Of a stretch of 64,000 nucleotides of DNA, positions 9,082 through 18,386 are shown in pieces (position 1 is the stretch's first letter; each line of letters begins with the position of its first letter). Source of the DNA: Promethearchaeota archaeon Loki_b31 (GTDB lineage Archaea > Asgardarchaeota > Lokiarchaeia > Sigyniarchaeales > SOKP01); assembly GCA_005222975.1 (NCBI GenBank), contig NJBI01000003.1, positions 62,001 to 126,000 on the forward strand, given 5' to 3'. Below the pieces are notes generated by a model. It had not been told where the DNA came from, did not search any database, and worked only from the letters and a program-made list of their open reading frames with translations. The position numbers were made by a program, and so were the translations under genes.

Positions 9082-10044
9082 ATGGTCGAACGTGAATTTT
9101 TGACTCTTAACTCTTTATTTGATTCTATAGGACTTATCGAAAAAGGTATTGAAAAAGTTTATCACTATTTATTACAACACCAGAAAATTGATAATTTAAA
9201 GGAAGTCAGTACGGAATTTAATCTTACATTGAAAAGAGGCTATAAAATTTGTGCCGTTTTAAACGACTTAGGATTAGTTCAAATTTACGATAGACCAATG
9301 AAAATACATTTATCTACTCCACCTGTGGCGATTTGGCAAAGAATTATAAACGAGCGTATTGTGGAGTTATCACAGCTTTTTCAAGAAAAAAAAGAGGACG
9401 CGGAAAACGCGTTAAAAGAATTCATAAAAACTTATAACTTTATCGAACAAATAACTCAAGAATTCGTAGAGTTTATTAGTTACGACCTAACCAACTTCGA
9501 TGAAACATATCATTCATTTCTAGCAGAAAAAGAATGTAAAATAGCCTTAGGAATAAGATATGAAAATGATTTAACTTCAATTATAAAAAAATATGGAATT
9601 TCGAATATTCCAGAGGATTTAAATAAATCCATGAGAGCTGGGATGATTAAAATTAAAGAAAATCTAATAAATATCAATATTCAAGTTATATTTAGTACCG
9701 AGTTGATTAATGAATTATTATCAAACGAGGAATTTAACCTTATTTCAAAATACATTGATTTATATGATTTAGAATTTAAAAGTATTGATGTACATGTCAC
9801 TGACGAAGTTTTTAGTAATTTTAGTTTAACTGATAATGAATTAATTCAACCCAGTTTTGATCCAACTAATAAATTGTTTGGATCTTTTATCTCGCGAAAT
9901 GCGAATATTTACCAAATTTTTTACGATAAATTTAATGAATTGTACGAAAAAGGAATTCCCTTGGTTCAATTTTTAAAAGAGCATAAATACATTACGATTG
10001 ATTCTTTTTCTGAGAGCCAACTGTTTGGATTATGTTTGTTATAA
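9082..10044 (+). CDS. Winged-helix/coiled-coil protein linked to the GTPase (TrmB-like N-terminus)
   Basis: 320 residues of no family I can name with certainty. Residues about 15-75 look like a winged helix (helix, EVSTEFNLTLKRGYKICAVL as the helix-turn-helix, then a short wing before KIHLSTPP), similar to TrmB-type regulators. Residues about 88-125 form an amphipathic coiled coil, and the rest is mixed alpha/beta. Its ATG follows GGTGATTAA that overlaps the end of the GTPase gene, so the two are almost certainly co-translated. A DNA-binding regulator or a GTPase effector/regulator are both possible; neither is shown. Confidence 0.6.
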   Translation: MVEREFLTLNSLFDSIGLIEKGIEKVYHYLLQHQKIDNLKEVSTEFNLTLKRGYKICAVLNDLGLVQIYDRPMKIHLSTPPVAIWQRIINERIVELSQLFQEKKEDAENALKEFIKTYNFIEQITQEFVEFISYDLTNFDETYHSFLAEKECKIALGIRYENDLTSIIKKYGISNIPEDLNKSMRAGMIKIKENLININIQVIFSTELINELLSNEEFNLISKYIDLYDLEFKSIDVHVTDEVFSNFSLTDNELIQPSFDPTNKLFGSFISRNANIYQIFYDKFNELYEKGIPLVQFLKEHKYITIDSFSESQLFGLCLL

Positions 10045-10207
10045 AAAAACAAAAACAGTATCAAAGGTAATTATATAAATTTAATTTATTTAGATAATAA
10101 TTTTATAAATTAAACTCTAAATTGTTGTTTTGAATTAATAAGAAAAATTTTTTAAATTTCTAAGACAATTTAGTGGTAACTATTGATTTTTTCAATTTCA
10201 AGAAGAA

Positions 10208-11194
10208 ATGAAAAACTTCTTATCGCCAGATAAAATTTATTCTAACGTGGAAAATGGAAAATTTAGTAAAGCTATAGCTGCTGAGCTGTTGATCTCATTA
10301 ATCGAAGGAAGCGATAACCCAACAACTCGTGCTGAATCAATTAAAATTTCTGAGAAATTGAAAATTCACGATCAAAAAATCTTTAAAATCTTACAAAATT
10401 CTCTATTATCCGACGAGAGCCCATTAGTTAGGAAATCAGCTGCGAAATTCATTGGACAAATTTTTTTAAAAAAAGGTTTAAACACGCTAATATGGGTTGT
10501 ACAGCACGATAAATCTCCACGAGTTCTAAAAGCTATTTCTGATTTGAATAGCAGACTTAATAAAGCCCGATTTAAGTCGTTAAGTAAAGAAATAAATATG
10601 TATTTGGCAGAAGTAGCGTTATCCGTTGGTATAGTTCAAAATGAAGCAAAATTTATATTAGATTTGGAGGCTTTATTTGCTCAAAACGAAACTGATTATG
10701 AGCTTGAGTTAAAAACTTATCAATTCTACAAAAAATTAAAAGATAATAAACTTGGAGAATCTTGGCTTACGATAAGGAATAAACGCATTGAATCCTTGAG
10801 TTTCAATTATTATAATTGGAAATATTTGAAAGAAATCCCTAGTATGTTTAGCTCAATTTCTAAATTGCAAGATCCCCTGGTTTATTTAAATTACTTAGGA
10901 AAGATTGGTCTTAAAAGCAATAAAATTCTCAAAATACCCGACTCACTAGCGTTACTCACAAATCTTAAAAAATTGAATATTAGTAGAAATAATATTAAGG
11001 AATTTCCAAAATCAATTTTATCACTTTCTTATCTTAAGTATTTAGACATAAGTCATAATAAAATTTCTGATATACCTGTGGAAATTAAAGATTTAAACTC
11101 ATTGGATGTTCTGAGAATTCACCATAATAAATTTCGAAATATCCCAAATTACTTAAGAGAATTCTTGCTTACACTTCAAGATTTTAAAATTTAA
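10208..11194 (+). CDS. HEAT plus leucine-rich-repeat protein
   Basis: 328 residues. The N-terminal half (about residues 40-130) has HEAT-like helical repeats (SPLVRKSAAKFIGQIF and SPRVLKAISDL). The C-terminal part (about 235-320) has about three to four leucine-rich repeats with the pattern LxxLxxLxIxxNxIxxxP (LTNLKKLNISRNNI, LSYLKYLDISHNKI, LNSLDVLRIHHNKF). Both repeat types are protein-binding scaffolds and their combination is typical of Asgard proteins associated with small GTPases. It follows the GTPase pair by about 160 bases on the same strand, probably with its own promoter in the AT-rich gap. Confidence 0.75.
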   Translation: MKNFLSPDKIYSNVENGKFSKAIAAELLISLIEGSDNPTTRAESIKISEKLKIHDQKIFKILQNSLLSDESPLVRKSAAKFIGQIFLKKGLNTLIWVVQHDKSPRVLKAISDLNSRLNKARFKSLSKEINMYLAEVALSVGIVQNEAKFILDLEALFAQNETDYELELKTYQFYKKLKDNKLGESWLTIRNKRIESLSFNYYNWKYLKEIPSMFSSISKLQDPLVYLNYLGKIGLKSNKILKIPDSLALLTNLKKLNISRNNIKEFPKSILSLSYLKYLDISHNKISDIPVEIKDLNSLDVLRIHHNKFRNIPNYLREFLLTLQDFKI

Positions 11195-11281
11195 ATATTT
11201 CTACACTTTTATCTGAGATAATTATTTAAGGAATAAAATAGAAAGTAAAATAAAAATAAATTTAGAATTATGGTGTGAAAT

Positions 11282-12994
11282 TTGGAAGAAAAGAAAAAAG
11301 TATTGAATGGTGGCGATGTTCTAATAAAATGTTTACTCGAAGAAGACATTAAATATCTGTTTGGAATTATTGGTGGGCAATTCTTAAATATGTTTGATGC
11401 AATTTACAGATGGGGTAAAGAGAAGGGCATTGAAACCGTGATGTTTAGACATGAACAGGCTGCTGCCCATGCAGCCGATGCTTGGGCAAGAGTAACTAAT
11501 AAACCAGGAATCTGTTTTGGAACAGTTGGTCCGGGCGCAACTCAACTCGTTCCGGGTGTTGGTGCGGCATGGAGCGATAATATGCCTATGATTGTAATTG
11601 TACCTCAAGTAAATAGTAAATTTGCAGATTCCTTCACTTTACAAGGAAACCTCGACCAAATTACAATGTTCAAACCGATTACTAAATACCAAAAAAGTAT
11701 TAGAACAATTGAAGAAATTCCTAACGCCGTCCAAAAATGTTTTAGAGAAGCTACAAGTGGTCGTCCAAGACCTGTCTTATTGGAAATATACGAAGATGCT
11801 TTTCTTGCTGAGGCTGAAGAAGACAAAATTTCTATTCTCACTTCAAATAAATACAGGGCTCTTGTGAAACCTGCTGTTGATAATGCATTAATTAAAGAAT
11901 CGTTGGAATTACTATTAAAAGCAGAAAAACCTTTAATTGTTGCTGGAGGGGGTGTTTCTCGAGCAGAAGGAGGGAACGAGCTTCAAGAATTTGCTGAGTA
12001 TTTAAAAATCCCTACGCTAACATCTATTATGGGTATGGGTACTATTTCAAGCGATTCAAAATCTTTTGTCGGATCAACTATAGCTGGTGCTGGTTTAAAA
12101 GCAGCCGCAGAAGCAGATGTAGTTTTAGTTCTTGGTTGTAAATTTACTCATATTATGGCCCATGGTCAGGAACCATTTTGGAAGGATTCACAAAAAATGA
12201 TCCAAGTCGATATCGATCCAACCATTATAGGTCGAGCTAAACCAATTACTTTAGGTATTATAGGAGATTGCAAGCAATTTTTAAAACAGATCCTTGAAGA
12301 AGCAAAGAAAGCGCAAAAAATTGAACAAAGAGATTGGTTGGAAGAAATGGTCAAAGCAAGAGAAAATTACATAACGACTATGATAAAAAAGGCATCGAAA
12401 GATAAAATACCAATTGTTCCTCAACGATTAATAAAAGATGTTTTAGAAAGTATAGATGACGATGCAATTTTAGTTTTAGATGGCGGAGATATTGTATGCT
12501 ACGCTATGGAACAAATAGATATTCACAAACCAAGGCCTCCACTTTCTACTGTAGAAGCAGTCGGTATGGGCCATTTAGGTACTGGAATTCCTTACGGTAT
12601 TGGTGCTAAATTAGCAAAGCCTGATAAACAAGTTGTAGCAATAACTGGAGACGGATCATTTATGATGAACATTCAGGATCTTGAAACAGCCGCTAGATTG
12701 GGATTAAAAAACCTAATATACATAGTTGCCAATAACAGTGCGTGGGGCATGCTTAAATCAGGGCAAAAGCTCTTCGTAGGTAAGCGTTATATCGATGTGG
12801 AACTCCCACCTTTTGACTACGCTAAATGTGCCGAAGGATTTGGTTGTTATGGAGAAGTAGTTACCGATCCTAACGAGATTAAACCCGCCTTCGAGAGAGC
12901 AAAAAACTCGGGGAAACCTGCTGTAATAGATATAAAGATAGCTTGGAGTATTCCCGATTCAACTAAGCTTTTAGGTAGTATGGGAATTTTATAA
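11282..12994 (+). CDS. Thiamine-diphosphate-dependent enzyme (acetolactate synthase / oxalyl-CoA decarboxylase family)
   Basis: 570 residues, the usual length of the AHAS/pyruvate-decarboxylase group. The cofactor-activating Glu is in FRHEQAA (about residue 58), and the ThDP/Mg motif begins GDGSFMMN (about residue 458) and ends in VANN. The family condenses or cleaves 2-keto acids or 2-hydroxyacyl-CoAs. Lack of an adjacent regulatory subunit argues against classical acetolactate synthase. The start is TTG 11282, six bases after a GGTG site; no in-frame ATG lies nearby. It is followed by a zinc alcohol dehydrogenase and an acyl-CoA ligase. A 2-hydroxyacyl-CoA lyase or a pathway making an acetoin-like product that the dehydrogenase reduces are both possible readings. 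Confidence 0.75.
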   Translation: MEEKKKVLNGGDVLIKCLLEEDIKYLFGIIGGQFLNMFDAIYRWGKEKGIETVMFRHEQAAAHAADAWARVTNKPGICFGTVGPGATQLVPGVGAAWSDNMPMIVIVPQVNSKFADSFTLQGNLDQITMFKPITKYQKSIRTIEEIPNAVQKCFREATSGRPRPVLLEIYEDAFLAEAEEDKISILTSNKYRALVKPAVDNALIKESLELLLKAEKPLIVAGGGVSRAEGGNELQEFAEYLKIPTLTSIMGMGTISSDSKSFVGSTIAGAGLKAAAEADVVLVLGCKFTHIMAHGQEPFWKDSQKMIQVDIDPTIIGRAKPITLGIIGDCKQFLKQILEEAKKAQKIEQRDWLEEMVKARENYITTMIKKASKDKIPIVPQRLIKDVLESIDDDAILVLDGGDIVCYAMEQIDIHKPRPPLSTVEAVGMGHLGTGIPYGIGAKLAKPDKQVVAITGDGSFMMNIQDLETAARLGLKNLIYIVANNSAWGMLKSGQKLFVGKRYIDVELPPFDYAKCAEGFGCYGEVVTDPNEIKPAFERAKNSGKPAVIDIKIAWSIPDSTKLLGSMGIL

Positions 12995-13050
12995 CCAATA
13001 AAAATATATTCTATTTTTTTTTAAATTATAATTAATAGAGTGTGAGATAT

Positions 13051-14070
13051 ATGAAAGGAGCAGTATTTGTAGGAAAACATCAAATTGAAATAAGAGACGA
13101 TATACCTAAACCAGAGGTTCTTTCTGACGAGGTATTAATAAAGGTAAAATATTGCGGTATATGTGGTTCTGGAATTGAATCTTACGAATCTGGGGGGATG
13201 TATTTGCCTGGAATCGTTATTGGTCACGAGTTTTCGGGAGAAATCGTGGAAATAGGCGATAATGTAAGAAAAAGGAAAATAGGTGATCGAGTAACGGTAA
13301 ATCCTAATGTTCCGTGCCACGATTGTTATTGGTGCAACCATTACCAAGAAAATATGTGCAAATTAAGTAATAATGGTTTAGGTACGACTCAAAATGGTGG
13401 AATGGCAGAATTCATAAACTTAAAGGCGGAGCGGTTACACGCCTTACCAGACTCAATGTCGTTCAAAGCAGGAGCTACAGTAGAACCATTAGCAAACTGT
13501 GTGTACGCAGTTCAACAATCGGGTTTAAAAATTGGTGATAGCGTTGCAGTTATTGGAGCGGGAACAATAGGATTAATGACGATTCAAACGCTAAAAGTTG
13601 CCGGTGCTGGTAGTATTTACGTAATAGAACCCGTTGAATCAAAACAAAAAAAAGCGCTTGAAGTAGGTGCAGAAAAGGCGTTAAAACCAAACGCTTGGAA
13701 TAAGATCGTTAGATTAACTAATAAAATTGGACCTGATCACGTTTTTGATTGTGTAGGGCTTCCAGAAACTTATATGACATCAATGAATTTAGTTAAAAGA
13801 GGAGGCCAAATAACACTTATTGGAATACATGTAGAATCTTTCGAAATGAAAGGGTTTATGCAGCTAATGCTCAAAAACATTTCAATGAAAGGAGTGTTTA
13901 GTTTTAACCAAGAAGTTTTCGCAACCTCGTTAAATTTAATCGCTGAAAGTAAAGTAAATGTAGACCCAATAATTACAAAAACGATAAAAATAGACGAAGT
14001 ACCCGCAATGTTTAAAACATTAGCTAATCCGCCACATGAAGAGATAAAAGTACTTGTAGAGTTCGATTAA
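13051..14070 (+). CDS. Zinc-dependent medium-chain alcohol dehydrogenase (butanediol/threonine dehydrogenase-like)
   Basis: 339 residues with the MDR fold. The catalytic zinc ligands are in CGICGSG and GHEFSGE near residues 35-65. The structural zinc loop is C-x2-C-x2-C-x7-C in PCHDCYWCNHYQENMC. The NAD(P)-binding motif is GAGTIG (about residue 170), and the following IEPVESK suggests NAD preference. An upstream in-frame GTG at 13042 would add three residues, but it sits inside the probable ribosome binding site, and the family normally begins MKA or similar, so ATG 13051 is preferred. It lies 56 bases after the ThDP enzyme and is probably co-transcribed. Confidence 0.8.
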   Translation: MKGAVFVGKHQIEIRDDIPKPEVLSDEVLIKVKYCGICGSGIESYESGGMYLPGIVIGHEFSGEIVEIGDNVRKRKIGDRVTVNPNVPCHDCYWCNHYQENMCKLSNNGLGTTQNGGMAEFINLKAERLHALPDSMSFKAGATVEPLANCVYAVQQSGLKIGDSVAVIGAGTIGLMTIQTLKVAGAGSIYVIEPVESKQKKALEVGAEKALKPNAWNKIVRLTNKIGPDHVFDCVGLPETYMTSMNLVKRGGQITLIGIHVESFEMKGFMQLMLKNISMKGVFSFNQEVFATSLNLIAESKVNVDPIITKTIKIDEVPAMFKTLANPPHEEIKVLVEFD

Positions 14071-14129
14071 TTTTTAATTAATTATTATTTTTCCTATTTT
14101 TTTAGTTATTATTTTCAATCGAGCTATAG

Positions 14130-14146
14130 AAAAATTTTATAAATTC
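14130..14146 (+). promoter_or_regulatory. Candidate TATA box for the acyl-CoA synthetase gene
   Basis: AAAATTTTATAAATTC-type sequence about 85 bases before ATG 14228, in a gap after the alcohol dehydrogenase. It would give a leader of about 55 bases that includes the AAAGGTG ribosome binding site. The AT-rich background makes this weak. Confidence 0.25.
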
Positions 14147-14227
14147 CCAAAATAATAATAACGATACTTATTGATTTAGGAAATATCAAATCAATATGTA
14201 AGTAAAAAAAAAAGGTGTTAAATAAAA

Positions 14228-15960
14228 ATGCAAAATCAAAAATCTCCATATGATTCAAAAATATGGTTAAAATCTTATGATAAGCATGTTAAACCCACTT
14301 TAGAATATCCCAAAGAAAGCCTTGGCAAATTATTCGATAACGCAATGGCGAAATTTCCTGAAAGACCTGCCTGCTTTTTCATGGAAAGAGAAATGCCTTT
14401 TAAAGAGCTTAGAGATTATGTACATAGATTTGCAACTTTTTTACAGAAAAATGGTTTGAAAAAGGGAGATCGTGTTTGTATAAACTTACCTAATTGCCCT
14501 CAATATTTAGCGGCACACTTTGGAACATTATTAGTTGGTGGTGTAGCCTCAGGGTGTTCACCTCTTTTAAGTCCTCCTGAAATTGCTTATCAAATAAATG
14601 ACAGTGAAGCTAAATTTTTCGTAACTTTAGATGCGGTATATGCGAAGGTATTAATAAAAGTCTTAGAAAAAACACCAAATCTTAAGTGCATCATAACCAC
14701 TAATATCGCAGATTATATGGGACTTCCTAAAGTCAAAGTAATTCTTGGTAAATTAATAGGAAAAATTCCAAAAGGAAAAGTTACACCATATGAAGGAAAA
14801 ATGGTTATTGATTTCCTAGAAGTGATGAAAACACCAATCGATTTTAAAGAAGCAGAAATAGATGTGAAAAAAGATCTTGCTTTACTTCAATATACTGGTG
14901 GAACTACAGGGCTGCCTAAAGGTACGGAACTTACTCATGCCAACATAGCAGCTAATATAGTTCAAGTTGCAAATTGGCTTGATACAGATGAAGCAAAAGA
15001 GGGAGAATTTAATTTATCTGCTTTTCCACTCTTTCATTTAGCAGGTCTATTTATGGGTATGTCAACCCTGTATACTTCAGCTGGGCAAATATTAATTGCT
15101 AACCCTAGGGATACAGACCATATTATAAAAGAAATGATGGATAAAAATCCTAAGATAGTGGTGAATGTACCAACATTATTTTTAGCTATAAAAAATAATC
15201 CAAAAATAAAGGATGTTTCCAAGTCCACCTTTGATAATGTTGATGTTTATGTTTCTGGTGCTGCACCATTTCCCGCGGAAGCAATTCACGATTTCGAAGA
15301 TTCGATGTTTGCGAAAAACAAATTATTGGAATTATATGGTATGACCGAAACATCACCCGTGCTTACCATGAATCCTTTTTATGGTAAAAAAAAAATAGGC
15401 ACTGTTGGTTTACCAATGCCAGATACCGAAATACGCCTTGTTGATGTTGAAACTGGAGAACAAGTGGAGCTTGGCAAACCCGGGGAAATAATTTGCAAAG
15501 GGCCTCAAGTTATAGAGGTTACTATAACAAACCAGAAGCAAATGCTCAAACTATTATTGATGGATGGCTTCATACTGGAGATGTTGGTGAAATGGATGAA
15601 GACGGATTCATTACAATTGTAGATCGAACTAAAGATATGTTAATCGTAAGCGGATATAAGGTTTATAGCGTTCATGTTGAGGATATTTTAACAAAACACC
15701 CAGACATCGAATTAGTTGCCATCATTGGATTAAAAGATCCCGATCGACCGGGTAGTGAAATTGTCAAAGCAGTCGTTCAACTTAAAGAGGGGATCGAACC
15801 AACTGATTCTGTAAAAGAGACTTTAAAAAAATATGCTTCTGAACATCTCTCGAAATATGAAAACCCTAGAGTTTGGGACTTTAGAGAAGAGTTACCTCTC
15901 ACATTAGTGGGTAAAATATTAAAAAGAGCACTTCGAGAAGAAGAAACTAAAAATGATTAA
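14228..15960 (+). pseudogene. AMP-forming acyl-CoA synthetase interrupted by a one-base frameshift
   Basis: The first reading frame carries the N-terminal domain up to GKPGEIICKGPQV, including the ATP-binding loop YTGGTTGLPKG (about residue 222) and YGMTETSP. The C-terminal domain (RGYYNKPEANAQ, WLHTGD, DRTKDMLIVSGYKV, catalytic Lys in VGKILKR) continues in the frame one base over. The change occurs at 15511-15514, where a single missing base (most simply a G after 15513, giving Val-Met-Arg-Gly-Tyr) would restore a 577-residue enzyme. The rest of both frames is intact, so this is either a very recent inactivation or a sequencing/assembly error. The enzyme would activate fatty or branched acids for the dehydrogenase and hydratase downstream. 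The ATG follows AAAGGTG at 14212-14218. Confidence 0.85.
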
Positions 15961-16054
15961 TTAAAACTTTTTTTTTCTATTTTTATAAAATTATTTTAAG
16001 GACTTCATCAAATACTAAATATAGTTATAAAATTATTTCTAACTCAAAGAGTTG

Positions 16055-17344
16055 ATGTTATTGAATAATAAAAAAGGACAAGTTCAATGTATAAATGATG
16101 AAATTCTCGAAAAAATGCAACTAAAATTTCGATATAAATTTCTAAACAATAATTTAATTGCCGTATTAAAACCAGAGGATTATAAATTTCTTCGAGAGGT
16201 TGAGAAATTTTATATTAATTTTGAAAAAAAATATAATATTACTCATAATGAGGATTTTTACGAGTGGTTTCCAGAAATAGGTAAAGCAGGGCTTCTCACA
16301 AGAATAAATCATTTCAACAATTTTGATTTAAATTATGAGCCATATGGATTGAAGGCAGAATTTCTAAGATTGCTTGCAACTGATTTTTTTGATCCTCAAA
16401 TGACGATGAGCATGGGAGCATGCGTTCTTGCAGTAAATCCACTCTTACTTCACAATGAAGGTGTTGATGTTCGTTTAAAAGCACTTAAAGAATTGGTAAC
16501 TGGAGAGAAAATAGGCTGTATTTGTATTACAGAACCAGAAAGAGGTTCCGATGCCGTTCATATGGAAACTACCTGTGATGAACAAGAAAATGGGGATTAT
16601 TTAATAAATGGTCAAAAGATTTATCAAACAAATGGACCCAAAGCAGATTGGGCAATTATTTATGCATGTTCAGAAAAAGATAATGGAAATACAATGGCTC
16701 AATTTTTAGTAGATACATCATGGGAAGGATGGAATGTTGAAAAAATTAATATTCCTTGGGTACCAAGAATATCTCTTGGAAAAGAGACATTTAAAAATTT
16801 AAAAGTACCTAAAGAATATGTTTTGGGAGCACCTGGTTTAGGGCGTGAATATCTTTTTGAAGGTTTAAATTTAGAGCGATTAGGAGGTTGTTCTTTATAT
16901 ATTTCGGAAGCTTGGAACGCTGTTACACACGCAGTAATTTATACTAACATGCGAAAACAATTTAACCAAGAAATCTTAAAATTCCAAGGAGTTGGATTTA
17001 CATTATCAGATTTATGGGCAAAAACAATGAATTTAACTTTAGCTCTCTTATATATATCTGAACTGGTTGATAATACTCTAAAAAAAAATGATGGAATCCT
17101 TCCTAAAGCTTTTAACTTATCTTTAGGAGTTTATGTGTCTCAACTAAAGTATCAATGTGCAAAGTTAAGTGAAAGAGTATGCTATGAATCTGCAAATCTT
17201 ATGGGTGGAGCGGGAGTCTGTGATAATACATTAATGCAAGATTTGCTCGGAATCTCAAGAATACAGGAAATTGGGGCTGGAACAAGACAAATCCAACAAT
17301 ATATTATGAGCTATAGCTTAAGAAGGCTATTTAAGATGCTTTAA
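16055..17344 (+). CDS. Acyl-CoA dehydrogenase
   Basis: 429 residues, FAD-dependent acyl-CoA dehydrogenase fold: helical N-terminus, a middle beta domain beginning ICITEPERGSDA (about residue 152), and a helical C-terminus ending EIGAGTRQIQQYI. The Glu of LNLERL (about residue 274) corresponds to the catalytic-base position used by isovaleryl- and long-chain-type members. The position used by medium-chain enzymes is occupied by the IGAGT variant. It oxidises acyl-CoA to enoyl-CoA, passing electrons to an electron-transfer flavoprotein whose genes are not in the window. It sits between acyl-CoA synthetase and enoyl-CoA hydratase genes, forming a beta-oxidation-like set. TTG 16052 just before the ATG is an alternative start. 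Confidence 0.85.
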   Translation: MLLNNKKGQVQCINDEILEKMQLKFRYKFLNNNLIAVLKPEDYKFLREVEKFYINFEKKYNITHNEDFYEWFPEIGKAGLLTRINHFNNFDLNYEPYGLKAEFLRLLATDFFDPQMTMSMGACVLAVNPLLLHNEGVDVRLKALKELVTGEKIGCICITEPERGSDAVHMETTCDEQENGDYLINGQKIYQTNGPKADWAIIYACSEKDNGNTMAQFLVDTSWEGWNVEKINIPWVPRISLGKETFKNLKVPKEYVLGAPGLGREYLFEGLNLERLGGCSLYISEAWNAVTHAVIYTNMRKQFNQEILKFQGVGFTLSDLWAKTMNLTLALLYISELVDNTLKKNDGILPKAFNLSLGVYVSQLKYQCAKLSERVCYESANLMGGAGVCDNTLMQDLLGISRIQEIGAGTRQIQQYIMSYSLRRLFKML

Positions 17345-17519
17345 TGTTTTTATTGATTGAATTTCTTTAAAAATAATTTTATTCTTCTCTTCTTTTTTTT
17401 CTTTTGGCTAAGATTAAACTTAGATTACTTCTAAATTCAAGTTGTAAACAATTATAAATGAAAAAATCTAACTCTATATATTATAAGTTTATTCAAATTA
17501 ATCATTTTGAGAATTTTAA

Positions 17520-18341
17520 ATGAAAATCGAAGATATTCAAGATATAATCTATGAAAAGGAAGAAAACGGAATCTGTACCGTTACAATTTACCAACCCAAA
17601 AGGAAAAATGCAATGTCATTTGTAACCTTTTTAGAAATTGAGACGGTGTTAGCAGATATGGAATCTGATAAAAATGCTAAAGTTTTAATTATTACTGGCT
17701 GCGAAGAAGCTAACGCGTTTTCGTCAGGTGGATATTTCAATATGAATATGATAACTTCAATTCCCAAAGAAATATTGGAAGAAATTGATTTAACAGATAT
17801 CGCGATAAAAAGATTGTCTATGAAATTTTGGAATTTTTCTAAACCGGTAATCGCTGCTATAAACGGATTAGCGGTAGGTGCGGGTTTTACTATGCCCTTA
17901 ATAGGGGCTGATTTAATTTATATGTCTGAAGATGCTTGGATTGGTTTTTATTTTATAAGACGCGCAGTAATAGCGGAATTCGGCGCCGATTTTTTACTTC
18001 CTTTTTACATTGGTTTTCAGAAAACCAAAGAATTGCTTTATTTTGGTAAAAAGATAACTGCTCAAGAAGCCTACGAGCTTGGACTTGTAAATAAAGTTTT
18101 ACCAAAAGAAGAATTGATGCCATTTGTTAGAGAACAAGCGTTGAAACTTATTCCTCCTAAAGGTCCGTCTTTATCGTTAAAATTAATGAAAAAAACTATG
18201 CACGATTATTTTAAAGACATTTTATCAAGAACGCTAGACCTTGAAAACGAAGGTCTCAGAACTCTTTTAAAAACCCACGACTTTAGAGAATCGTTGAAAG
18301 CATTAATTCAGAAACGAGATCCAACTTTTAAAGGAAAATAA
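17520..18341 (+). CDS. Enoyl-CoA hydratase/isomerase (crotonase family)
   Basis: 273 residues. The crotonase oxyanion-hole elements are visible: a PKRKNAMSF N-terminal segment, FSSGGYF near residue 65, and AAINGLAVGAGFTMPLIGADLIY around residues 116-138. The expected hydratase glutamates are not both evident (the second region reads IRRAVIAEFGADFLLP), so an isomerase or another crotonase reaction is possible. It lies 175 bases downstream of the acyl-CoA dehydrogenase on the same strand and probably works on its enoyl-CoA product. Confidence 0.8.
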   Translation: MKIEDIQDIIYEKEENGICTVTIYQPKRKNAMSFVTFLEIETVLADMESDKNAKVLIITGCEEANAFSSGGYFNMNMITSIPKEILEEIDLTDIAIKRLSMKFWNFSKPVIAAINGLAVGAGFTMPLIGADLIYMSEDAWIGFYFIRRAVIAEFGADFLLPFYIGFQKTKELLYFGKKITAQEAYELGLVNKVLPKEELMPFVREQALKLIPPKGPSLSLKLMKKTMHDYFKDILSRTLDLENEGLRTLLKTHDFRESLKALIQKRDPTFKGK

Positions 18342-18386
18342 TAATTAAAGTCATAAAAATTGTTTTTACTAAGTTAGATTTGGACT

